Shown here in pieces: positions 25,580 through 35,496 of a stretch of 64,000 nucleotides of DNA. Source of the stretch: JBOZRQ01 sp050789255 (lineage in GTDB: Bacteria; Bacillota; Sulfobacillia; Symbiobacteriales; Symbiobacteriaceae); NCBI GenBank assembly GCA_050789255.1, contig JBOZRQ010000025.1, positions 1-64,000 on the forward strand, read 5' to 3'. Every line of letters begins with the position of its first letter. The stretch's first letter is position 1. The notes under the pieces were generated by a model. The model worked only from the letters and a program-made list of their open reading frames with translations, had not been told where the DNA came from and did not search any database. The position numbers and the translations under genes were made by a program.

Positions 25580-26338
25580 GTGAGGCACCTGAAGCGGGTT
25601 CTATGGGTGTCCGTGCTGCTGGGCGCCGTCGTGGTGCTCGGCGGCTGCTCGGCCCTCCGGGTGGCGTCGGAGCCGGCCCCCGAGGCCACTGCACCCCGCT
25701 CCGACGGCATGCTCGTGAGCGGTCGCTACTCCACCCAGCAGGGCACGATTCACTGGATGATGGAGTTCAACGTGCACCCCGACGGCACGGTCACCCACGT
25801 GCAAAGCGTGGCGGGCACCGACAAGTTCGCCGACTTCTGGAGGGAGCGGTACGCACAGATCGGTACCGCCGAGTCCGACTTCACCTTCACCAAGGAGGAG
25901 AGCGATGGCCGGACGGTGGTCAAGGCCACCCGGCTCTTCCAAACGGTCGACGAGCTCAATCAGAGCGGCTCCGCCCAACTCCAACTGCTTGACAGCCCGC
26001 TCTTCCGCTCCGTCCTCTTCAAGACCCAGACCGAGTCGTACGACCCGGACAGCCTGGTGAGCGCCTACGCAAGCCCGGAGCAGGCCACCGCCGAGGACTG
26101 GGCCGTCTTCCTGCGGGACGCGGTCTCCGTGGCCTACGTCGTGAAGGACGAGGTAACGGGCCGGACCTACGTATGGGATAAGACCGCCGGCGAGATCGGT
26201 GGGGGGACCTCCGTGCTGATTCAAGGCAAGGAGTGGCATACCGGCGCTTACGTCGGCGCCGGGGCTGTTGGGATCTTTCTGTCCTTTGTGCTCTACATGG
26301 GCCTGTTCGGCCGGCGTCACTGGGCGCCCGAGGAGTGA
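25580..26338 (+). CDS. Lipoprotein with C-terminal transmembrane helix
   Basis: A 252-residue exported protein with a lipobox (VLGGC, Cys23) and a second hydrophobic helix near the C-terminus (about 222-242) followed by a short basic tail. It would be attached at both ends, as in LppM/DUF3153-like proteins; I am not certain of that family. The middle is beta-rich with no catalytic motif seen. The GTG start at 25580 lies 9 nt after a G-run inside the 3' arm of the hairpin at 25475-25573. Confidence 0.7.
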   Translation: MRHLKRVLWVSVLLGAVVVLGGCSALRVASEPAPEATAPRSDGMLVSGRYSTQQGTIHWMMEFNVHPDGTVTHVQSVAGTDKFADFWRERYAQIGTAESDFTFTKEESDGRTVVKATRLFQTVDELNQSGSAQLQLLDSPLFRSVLFKTQTESYDPDSLVSAYASPEQATAEDWAVFLRDAVSVAYVVKDEVTGRTYVWDKTAGEIGGGTSVLIQGKEWHTGAYVGAGAVGIFLSFVLYMGLFGRRHWAPEE

Positions 26339-26355
26339 GAGGCACGCAAAAACGA

Positions 26356-26390
26356 AGGCAGCCGCAGGGAAGAGTTTCCCGCGGCTGCCT
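26356..26390. terminator. Bidirectional terminator
   Basis: AGGCAGCCGC and GCGGCTGCCT pair, with inner GGGAA/TTCCC and a GAGT loop. The minus-strand side has TTTTT after the stem. It separates the convergent lipoprotein and DsrE genes. Confidence 0.85.
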
Positions 26391-26394
26391 ATCA

Positions 26395-26739
26395 TTATAG
26401 CGTTACGACCTCGCACGTCTCCAGGTACTCCACATACTGCGCCATGGACGAGATCTCGCCCACCCTCATGTGCTCCCGCAGGTTGAAGAAGTCCACGCAG
26501 GTTTTGCAGGCCTGCACCGGGATGCCGAGGGACGCCAATTCTTGCAGGTGCGCCAGCACCGGCGACCCCTCGACGAGCAGCTTTACGCCGCCGTTGTAGC
26601 AGAAGATCGCTTTCGGCCGCTCGGGTGCTTCGAGCAGTGTGCGCAGAAAGCCAGCCAAAATGGTGGCGCCCAGGACTGGGTTCCCCTGCCCCATGCCTTC
26701 GTTATTCAACACGATCACCTTGTTTGCCAGACCAGCCAT
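26395..26739 (-). CDS. DsrE/YedF-like sulfur-relay family protein
   Basis: A 114-residue DsrE-like fold protein (VIVLNNEGMGQGN start, FCYNGGVKLLVEGSPVL, CKTCVDFF). The CKTC pair resembles the C-terminal half of YedF-type proteins, where cysteines may carry sulfur or selenium. The usual N-terminal TusA half is absent. AAGGAG precedes the ATG at 26739. It follows a DUF2249 gene on the same strand with a hairpin between them. Confidence 0.78.
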   Translation of the reverse strand: MAGLANKVIVLNNEGMGQGNPVLGATILAGFLRTLLEAPERPKAIFCYNGGVKLLVEGSPVLAHLQELASLGIPVQACKTCVDFFNLREHMRVGEISSMAQYVEYLETCEVVTL

Positions 26740-26809
26740 AGCACGGCTCCTTCCGGATCGTTCTCTGGCACTAGTGTTCGCCCTTGAACCGGAGGATACC
26801 TTGCAGCAG

Positions 26810-26838
26810 AAAGGAGGCAGCCAACGCTGCCCCCCTTT
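26810..26838 (-). terminator. Hairpin between DUF2249 and DsrE genes
   Basis: AAAGG-GGCAGC pairs with GCTGCC-CCTTT around CAAC with small imperfections, just after the DUF2249 stop on the minus strand. It may attenuate read-through into the dsrE-like gene. Confidence 0.5.
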
Positions 26839-26840
26839 GT

Positions 26841-27068
26841 CTATACCTTCTTAATCTCCACTCGCCACACGGTGGGGCCGCTCTCCAGATAGGTCCACTC
26901 GAACTGGCCGGCCAGTTCAGCGGCGAACTGATAGTACAGCGGCTTGGGATCGTGGTCGTTGACGAGCTGCATCGACTGGCCGGAGGTCAGGCTGAAGAAG
27001 GTGTTGAAAATCATCGGGTGGCGCTGATAGGGCGGAATCGGGCGGACATCGACGATCGGCTGGGACAT
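26841..27068 (-). CDS. DUF2249 domain protein
   Basis: A 75-residue protein matching the DUF2249 pattern: VDVRPIPPYQRHPMIF, then LVNDHDPKPLYYQF, and a C-terminal WRVEIKKV. This family is often found near nitric-oxide and anaerobic-respiration genes and is proposed to bind metal or haem-linked partners; the biochemical role is not settled. AAAGGAAGG precedes the ATG at 27068. A CRP/FNR-type site lies about 72 bp upstream. Confidence 0.88.
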   Translation of the reverse strand: MSQPIVDVRPIPPYQRHPMIFNTFFSLTSGQSMQLVNDHDPKPLYYQFAAELAGQFEWTYLESGPTVWRVEIKKV

Positions 27069-27139
27069 CGCTATCGCCTTCCTTTCAGGTAGAGAACGCT
27101 TTTACACCTTCATAGTAATCCCCCGAGGTGACCATCCGG

Positions 27140-27155
27140 TGTGATACAAGTCACA
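27140..27155. promoter_or_regulatory. CRP/FNR-type operator
   Basis: TGTGA (27140-27144), six bases, TCACA (27151-27155): a perfect match to the CRP-family consensus. It is centred between the divergent DUF2249 gene and the P-type ATPase. Rex sites also contain TGTGA/TCACA, but the flanking A and T of that motif are missing here. Confidence 0.55.
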
Positions 27156-27293
27156 AGGTGAGGGTTTACGGTGACACCTTGGGGTCATAACACGGCTGTC
27201 GGGCGAGTATGGTTGGATGGAATCCAGCTATTTGGCCCGCCGGCCGTTTTTGAGTGGACCGGCCCGGCGGAGCCCCAGCCGAGGTGACCTTCG

Positions 27294-30143
<2,850 letters not shown>

Positions 30144-30202
30144 GGAACCATCGCAACGGTCAGGATAAATGCCAGATATGCAGTCTTGAAAGGAGACCTG
30201 GC

Positions 30203-31237
30203 ATGAATCGCAAGACCCAGCAGTGGCTGTCCTTGACCGCTGCAGGCATGGTGTTGGTGGCAGGGTGCGCCGGAGGGCCCCAGCGCAGACCCAACGTGAC
30301 ACAGCAAGGCCTGGTGGGCAACACCGCCGGATCGACGACGTCCCAGTTGGACGCCTGTGCCCTGGCCCTGGGCAACATGGCTTCAGCGGCGGGGGGCGCC
30401 GGGGCGGCAACCACGAGGGGGACCACGGCTGGAGTTCCGCATCCCTCGACGGTGAGCACCCCCGGGGTGCCCGACGCGACGGGAACGGCGACCACCGGCG
30501 TGGCCGGCGGCGCCGCTTCTGCCCCGAGCACCACGGCTGCAGGCCGGACCGGGGCCGGGGGCACTAACGCCGGGGCTACGGGCGCCACGCCCGGCGGGGC
30601 GGCCACGGCCGGCGCCGGCACGATGCCGGGCGCCGCCGGGACCCAGAACGCCGGCGGCACGACGGGGGCCGGAGGCACGACCCGGGCCGGTACAACCACC
30701 GGAGCCGCCGGAACCACGGCGCCCGCCATGGACATTACGGCGAACGGCGTGATGCTGGGCAACGTGGCCCTGGTCGCCCTGCCCACCATGGATGGCATGG
30801 CGCCCACGGGCACCACGGGAGCGGCCGGCACCACGGGTGGCACCGCCGGCGCCGGCACCGCGGCGGGCAACGTTGCCTCCAACAACACCTCGGCCCTCGA
30901 CAAGATCCGCACGGCCTGCACCCAGGTCACTGAGATTCGAGTCGTGAACGACACCGCCGACCGGCTCCGCCTGGCCGAGATCGCCACGACCATCCGCCAG
31001 GGCCACCCGATCACCCGCTACATGGACGAGGTCGTGAGCCTCAACCGCCGGGCTACCACGGCCTGGACCCGTGGCGCCGCCGGCACCACCGGAGGCGCCA
31101 CGCCCGGAACCACGGGTGGCACCACGACTGGAACCACGGGTGGCACCACCGGAGGCGCCACGGGCGGTGCAGCGCCCGGCGCCCCGGCCAGCCCCGGCAC
31201 TGCGGGACAGGCCCCCGGCGGCACGTCGACCCGCTAA
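30203..31237 (+). CDS. YhcN/YlaJ-like lipoprotein with Gly/Thr/Ala low-complexity regions
   Basis: A 344-residue lipoprotein: signal peptide and lipobox VAGC (Cys near residue 22). The spaced segments ITANGVMLGNVALVALP and IRTACTQVTEIRVVNDTADRLRLAEIATTIRQG resemble the YhcN/YlaJ family of spore lipoproteins, but the domain is split by long Gly-Thr-Ala-rich linkers (about 70-175 and 210-245) and ends with a similar tail. AAAGGAG precedes the ATG at 30203. Family assignment is an inference from pattern; the low complexity makes it harder. Confidence 0.65.
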   Translation: MNRKTQQWLSLTAAGMVLVAGCAGGPQRRPNVTQQGLVGNTAGSTTSQLDACALALGNMASAAGGAGAATTRGTTAGVPHPSTVSTPGVPDATGTATTGVAGGAASAPSTTAAGRTGAGGTNAGATGATPGGAATAGAGTMPGAAGTQNAGGTTGAGGTTRAGTTTGAAGTTAPAMDITANGVMLGNVALVALPTMDGMAPTGTTGAAGTTGGTAGAGTAAGNVASNNTSALDKIRTACTQVTEIRVVNDTADRLRLAEIATTIRQGHPITRYMDEVVSLNRRATTAWTRGAAGTTGGATPGTTGGTTTGTTGGTTGGATGGAAPGAPASPGTAGQAPGGTSTR

Positions 31238-31245
31238 GCATGCAC

Positions 31246-31280
31246 AAGAGGTCTTGCCCGTGGTGTGGGCAAGACCTCTT
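31246..31280. terminator. Hairpin between convergent genes
   Basis: AAGAGGTCTTGCCC (31246-31259) and GGGCAAGACCTCTT (31267-31280) form a perfect 14-bp stem. No long T-run, but it lies between two convergent 3' ends. Confidence 0.7.
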
Positions 31281-31293
31281 CGTGTGGAAACGG

Positions 31294-32398
31294 CTAAAAG
31301 CTGACCAACGGCATGACGGCGAAGAAGGAGCGGGCGTCGGCGCCCCGGCGGAACCTGACCGCGGTGCGGGGACCCGCAAACTCCAGCAACAGGGACCCGG
31401 TTCCCATGGCGCGCAGCCCATCCAGCAAGAGCCGGGCGTTCAGCCCGACCTCAAAGGGGGCGCCGCGCAGGGCCGCAGGGATCCGTTCGCCCACCGACCC
31501 CACCTCGCTGCTGCGGGCCGACAGGTGCAGCCCATCCGGGCTTCCCTGGAGCTTCAGCGTGCCGTCCCGGGAGATCAGCAGCGCACGGTCACAGGCAGCG
31601 ATGAATCGTTCGGACTGCAGCGTCAGCGTGGATGCGTACGAGGCGGGGAGGACCCGGGCCACGTCGGGGTATTGGCCTTCGAGCAGCCGGGTGCTCACCT
31701 CCGTGTCTCCCAGGCGAAACCGCAGGTGATTGTGCATGGGGAGGATTTCACAGCGGGCCCCGTCCGATTCAGCGGCGACGCGGGCGATCTCCTGGGCGGA
31801 CCTGCCGGGGAGGATCACCTGCACGCCCAGCTCAGCCGGGTTGCTCACCGACCGCTCAGCGCAGGCGAGCACCGCCCCGTCCGTAGCGACCGCCCTCACC
31901 ACCTGACCGCCGATGGTCAGAAAGACGCCGGTGAACCACGGCCTGGACTCATCGTGGGCGGTGGCGAAGCCCGTCTCCCGCAGCAAGCCGTGCAGCTCGG
32001 ACCGGTCCAGGGTGACCGCACCGCCGGCAACCGGCCGGGGCGCCGCCGGGAACTGCTCTTCGGGCAGACCGTGGATGACCGCCTCAAGCTCCTGGGAGCG
32101 CAGCCGGACCGTGGTGGAGCCGGGATCGACCCGGAGAGCGAGCTCCCCCGGGGGAAGGCGTCTGACCAGCTCGAAGAGGTGCCTGGCGGGCACAAGGGCG
32201 GCGCCCGGCTGCTCCACCTTCGCCCTTAAGCTGTGCGCGATGGATAGCTCAAGGTCGGTCGCCCGGAGCACCAGCTCCTGCTGGGAAGCCTCCAGGAGAA
32301 CCCCGGTCAGCGCGGCGATCGCGTTCCTGGTGGCGGCGGCGCGCGCCACGGTTCGAAGTCCTTCCACAAAGCGCTCCTGGTCAAGCTCTACCCGCATG
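31294..32398 (-). CDS. dnaN: DNA polymerase III beta subunit (sliding clamp) paralog
   Basis: A 368-residue protein of the DnaN family with the three beta-clamp domains in order (ALTGVLLEA; AVATDGAVLACAE; FAVMPLVSF at the C-terminus, where the family usually ends in M-P-hydrophobic). Ring-shaped clamps hold polymerases on DNA. It is not next to dnaA or recF and is therefore probably a second copy. The ATG at 32398 has GGGAGCGG upstream. A near-consensus LexA box lies 42-55 bp before the start, suggesting damage induction. Confidence 0.88.
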
Positions 32399-32439
32399 GT
32401 TACCGCTCCCGTTGCTCGATTGTTGAAGTAGTTCGACAT

Positions 32440-32453
32440 CGAACATACATTCC
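32440..32453. promoter_or_regulatory. Candidate LexA (SOS) box
   Basis: CGAACATACATTCC matches the Bacillus-type LexA consensus CGAAC-RNRY-GTTYC at all but one position (A for G at position 10). It overlaps an inverted GTTCG-N4-CGAAC (32431-32444). It lies between the dnaN paralog (minus) and the DUF378 gene (plus). Confidence 0.5.
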
Positions 32454-32530
32454 CCTTCTTGTGGGGCGCATAAGGGGTTCGGCCCGGACAAAACCTAAAC
32501 CACTCCAGTGACCGAAAGAAGGTGAAGAGC

Positions 32531-32743
32531 ATGTGGCTGGCACGGACCCTGGTCCTGATCGGCGCCCTGAACTGGGGCCTGATCGGCCTGTTTCGGTTCG
32601 ATCTGGTCGCGTTTCTGTTCGGCGGCCCGTACACCTTCCTCAGCCGCACGGTATACAGCCTTGTGGGCCTGGCGGCGGTCGGCATGCTGATCGGCCTTTT
32701 CGCCGCGCCCGGCGCCCGGACGCGACAAGGAGAGCGCACATAA
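32531..32743 (+). CDS. DUF378 family small membrane protein
   Basis: A 70-residue protein with two transmembrane helices and the DUF378 pattern (LVLIGALNWGLIGLFRFDLVAFLFG, then SRTVYSLVGLAAV). Function unknown. GAAGGTGAAGAGC precedes the ATG at 32531. A hairpin terminator follows within 20 bp. Confidence 0.85.
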   Translation: MWLARTLVLIGALNWGLIGLFRFDLVAFLFGGPYTFLSRTVYSLVGLAAVGMLIGLFAAPGARTRQGERT

Positions 32744-32758
32744 CTACGGTCCGGAGTC

Positions 32759-32787
32759 GGCCGCCCATCCTTGGAGGGTGGGCGGCC
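32759..32787 (+). terminator. Hairpin terminator after DUF378
   Basis: GGCCGCCCATCC pairs with the AGGGTGGGCGGCC segment around a short loop; GTGTTCTT follows. Confidence 0.6.
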
Positions 32788-32804
32788 GTGTTCTTGCGCT
32801 CGCA

Positions 32805-32837
32805 GGCCCATGTGACGACATGTGCGTCACATGGGCC
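32805..32837. repeat. Perfect 13-bp inverted repeat
   Basis: GGCCCATGTGACG (32805-32817) and CGTCACATGGGCC (32825-32837) with a 7-nt centre ACATGTG, itself partly palindromic. It lies between two other hairpins in the 260-bp gap before dapF. An operator or an RNA hairpin are both possible. Confidence 0.6.
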
Positions 32838-32867
32838 GCTCGGGCTCTACCAGCAGCGTTAGGGGGG

Positions 32868-32901
32868 GTGGGGGGGAGGATGCGCTCATCCTTCCCCCCA
32901 C
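32868..32901. terminator. G-rich hairpin with CGCT loop
   Basis: A 15-bp stem (32868-32882 with 32887-32901, one G-U pair) closed by CGCT and followed by TTCATT. Its design matches the terminator at 3173-3206, suggesting a repeated terminator type in this genome. Confidence 0.6.
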
Positions 32902-32927
32902 TTCATTGGACGCTTCCAATTGGCGGT

Positions 32928-32957
32928 TTGACACCAAATTGTTGCCGCCCATAGAAT
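32928..32957 (+). promoter_or_regulatory. Sigma-A promoter of dapF-dapL
   Basis: TTGACA (32928-32933), an 18-bp spacer and TAGAAT (32952-32957), 48 bp before the GTG start of dapF. One mismatch to consensus in total. Confidence 0.75.
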
Positions 32958-33005
32958 TAAGGCTACAGATCGCCCATCCAGATGCCGCCGATTGGAGGGT
33001 TTCAT

Positions 33006-33866
33006 GTGGTCCGATTCACGAAAATGGAGGGCCTGGGCAACGACTACATCTACCTCAACAACGTTGAGGAGCGGGTGCCGGAGGAGCGCTTCCCGGCGCT
33101 GGCAGAGGCCATCAGCGACCGCCATTTCGGCGTGGGCACCGACGGCCTGATCGTCATTCTGCCGCCGACCGCCCCGGGCCACGACTTCCGCTTCCGCATG
33201 TTCAACGCCGACGGCTCCGAGGGCGAAATGTGCGGCAACGGCATTCGCTGCTTCGCCCGCTACTGCTACGATCGAGGCCTGACGAAAAAGACCATCCTGC
33301 GGGTCCAGACGGCCGCCGGCACTATTATTCCTCAGATCCTGCTCGGGGATGATGGCACCGTGCAGGGCGTCCGGGTGGACATGGGCGAGCCCCGGCTGCA
33401 GCGCAGCCTGATCCCCATGGCGGGCCCGGAGGCAGAGCAGGTGCTGGACGAGCTCTTTGAGGTCGATGGCCGGCAGTACCGTGTCACAGCGGTCTCCATG
33501 GGCAATCCCCATCTGATGATCTACGTCGATGATGTGGACGCGGTGGACCTCGAATACATTGGCCCGAAGATTGAGCGCCACGCAGCCTTTCCCCGTCGGA
33601 TCAACGTCCACTTCGTCCAGGTGATCTCCACTACCGAGCTGAAGATGCGCACCTGGGAGCGGGGCTCCGGCATCACCCTGGCCTGCGGCACCGGCGCCAG
33701 CGCCGTGCTGGTCGCCAGCCATTTGCTGGGCAAGTCGGCCCGGGAGGCCCTGATCCACCTGCCGGGCGGCGACCTGACCATCGCCTGGGACCCGGCCACG
33801 AACCATGTCTTTAAGACTGGCCCTGCGACCTTCGTCTGCGACGGGGTCTTCCTGAAGCCCTTCTAA
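33006..33866 (+). CDS. dapF: Diaminopimelate epimerase
   Basis: Converts LL- to meso-diaminopimelate for lysine and peptidoglycan. The 286-residue protein has the family start (FTKMEGLGNDYIYL) and both catalytic cysteines: C76 in GEMCGNGIRC and C227 in LACGTGAS, plus the RxWERG segment before the second. The GTG start at 33006 is chosen because GGAGGG lies 6 nt upstream; an in-frame ATG at 32982 lies before that site. It is followed after 20 bp by dapL, the enzyme giving its substrate. Confidence 0.96.
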   Translation: MVRFTKMEGLGNDYIYLNNVEERVPEERFPALAEAISDRHFGVGTDGLIVILPPTAPGHDFRFRMFNADGSEGEMCGNGIRCFARYCYDRGLTKKTILRVQTAAGTIIPQILLGDDGTVQGVRVDMGEPRLQRSLIPMAGPEAEQVLDELFEVDGRQYRVTAVSMGNPHLMIYVDDVDAVDLEYIGPKIERHAAFPRRINVHFVQVISTTELKMRTWERGSGITLACGTGASAVLVASHLLGKSAREALIHLPGGDLTIAWDPATNHVFKTGPATFVCDGVFLKPF

Positions 33867-33886
33867 ACCCGGGAGGTTAAGCGACC

Positions 33887-35059
33887 ATGCCGAAGCGCGC
33901 ACAAAGGATTGCTACGGTCCCGCCCTACCTGTTCGCCGAGATCGATAAGAAGAAGCGGGAGGTCGCCGCCCGCGGCGTCGACGTGATCTCCCTGGGCATC
34001 GGCGACCCCGACCAGCCCACCCCCCGGTTCGTGATCGATGCCATGCATCAGGCGATCGAGAAGCCGTCCTACCACCAGTACCCCGACTACGACGGCTCAC
34101 TTGCCTTCCGCACCGCCGCTACGCAGTTCTATCAGAAGCGCTTCGGCGTCCAGTTCGATCCCAAGACCGAGGCGCTGGCCCTGATCGGCTCCAAGGAGGG
34201 CCTGGCGCATATTATCTGGGCGTACATCGACCAGGGGGATATCGCCCTGGTGCCCGACCCTGCGTACCCGGTCTACAAGACCCACACCGGCCTGGCCGGC
34301 GGCACGCCCTACATCATGCCGTTGACCCGGGAGAATGGCTTCCTACCCGACCTGAAGGCAATTCCTGAAGAGGTCGCCCAGAAGGCGAAGCTGATGTTCA
34401 TCAACTACCCGAACAACCCGACCGGCGCCGTCGCCACCCTGGAGTTCTACAAGGAAGCGGTGGCGTTCTGCCGCCGGCACGACATCCTCCTGGTCTCCGA
34501 CAACGCCTACTCCGAGATGACCTACGACGGCTATCGGGCCCCGTCGGTCTTCGAGGTGGAGGGCGCCCGGGATGTGGCCGTGGAGTTCTGGTCGCTCTCC
34601 AAGCCCTTCAACATGACCGGCTGGCGGATCGCCTTCGTGGTGGGCAACAAGGATGCCATTGGGGCGCTCGGCGTGATCAAGACCAACACCGACTCCGGGC
34701 AGTTCACCGCGGTGCAGGAGGCGGCCATCGAGGCGCTCACCAACCCTGCCGCCGACCCCTTCATCGCTGAGATGAACGCCATCTACACCCGCCGCCGTGA
34801 CCTCGCGGTGGAAGGTTTGAGGGCCATCGGCATCGACGCCCAGCCCATGAAGGGATCCTTCTACCTGTGGGTGCCGGTCCCGGCCGGCCACACCAGCGCC
34901 TCCTTCGCCACCCTGCTCCTGGAGCAGGCCGGCGTGGTGGTCACCCCGGGCAGTGCGTATGGCGCGTATGGCGAGGGCTACGTACGCGTAGCCTTATGCC
35001 TATCGGAGGAGCGCCTGCGTGAGGCGATCGGCCGGATCCAGCAGCACGTAAAGATTTAG
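33887..35059 (+). CDS. dapL: LL-diaminopimelate aminotransferase
   Basis: A 390-residue fold-type I PLP aminotransferase that makes LL-diaminopimelate directly from tetrahydrodipicolinate. Features: SLGIGDPDQPTP, YHQYPDYDG, INYPNNPTGA, SDNAYSEMTYDG and the PLP lysine in SLSKPFNMTGWR (K239). Its pairing with dapF supports DapL rather than a generic aspartate aminotransferase. GGGAGG precedes the ATG at 33887. Confidence 0.93.
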   Translation: MPKRAQRIATVPPYLFAEIDKKKREVAARGVDVISLGIGDPDQPTPRFVIDAMHQAIEKPSYHQYPDYDGSLAFRTAATQFYQKRFGVQFDPKTEALALIGSKEGLAHIIWAYIDQGDIALVPDPAYPVYKTHTGLAGGTPYIMPLTRENGFLPDLKAIPEEVAQKAKLMFINYPNNPTGAVATLEFYKEAVAFCRRHDILLVSDNAYSEMTYDGYRAPSVFEVEGARDVAVEFWSLSKPFNMTGWRIAFVVGNKDAIGALGVIKTNTDSGQFTAVQEAAIEALTNPAADPFIAEMNAIYTRRRDLAVEGLRAIGIDAQPMKGSFYLWVPVPAGHTSASFATLLLEQAGVVVTPGSAYGAYGEGYVRVALCLSEERLREAIGRIQQHVKI

Positions 35060-35070
35060 AGCACAGCGAA

Positions 35071-35105
35071 ACCCCGCCGTGTCCGAAGAGGACTCGGCGG
35101 GGTTC
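35071..35105. terminator. Terminator between dapL and the AraC-VOC gene
   Basis: AACCCCGCCG (35071-35080) and CGGCGGGGTT (35096-35105) pair; TCTT follows on the plus side. It lies between convergent genes. Confidence 0.8.
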
Positions 35106-35121
35106 TTGGTGGGGTGAACCA

Positions 35122-35496
35122 TCAACGTTCCGCATTTCCCGTGCGGTCCGGCACTTCGTAGAGTTCGATGATGTTCCCGTCGGGGTCGGCCACCGTGACC
35201 AGGGTCCACCCCCACGGCATGCGCCTGGGCTCGGTCGCGGCGATGCCTCGGGCTGCCAGTTCTCGTACGCACGCACCGGCATCCGAAACCTCCAGGTCGA
35301 ACTCCATCGCACCGCGCACGCCCGCCCGGCTGGGCAACTTGTCCCGGTGCAGGACCAGGCGCAGCCCGGCCACCTCGAACATCGCGGTGGTAGGGTCCCG
35401 GTCGACCGGCGCGGCGCCCAGCAGCTTGCTGTAAAAGTCTACGGACCGGTCCATCTCCCGAACGTAGATCAGCGCCGAAGCGATCCCTCGAAGCAT
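35122..35496 (-). CDS. Possible stand-alone VOC protein from internal start
   Basis: A 124-residue product would begin at the internal ATG 35496 (MLRGIASALIYV). The ribosome site GGGGAGGAGC, 7 nt upstream, lies inside the coding sequence of the AraC fusion. The domain is complete in itself. Presence of both products is an inference. Confidence 0.45.
   Translation of the reverse strand: MLRGIASALIYVREMDRSVDFYSKLLGAAPVDRDPTTAMFEVAGLRLVLHRDKLPSRAGVRGAMEFDLEVSDAGACVRELAARGIAATEPRRMPWGWTLVTVADPDGNIIELYEVPDRTGNAER

Noticed and set aside
27140..27155. Rex (redox) operator
   Set aside because: The core TGTGA/TCACA fits, but the A and T next to the core that Rex sites need are absent; CRP/FNR fits better.
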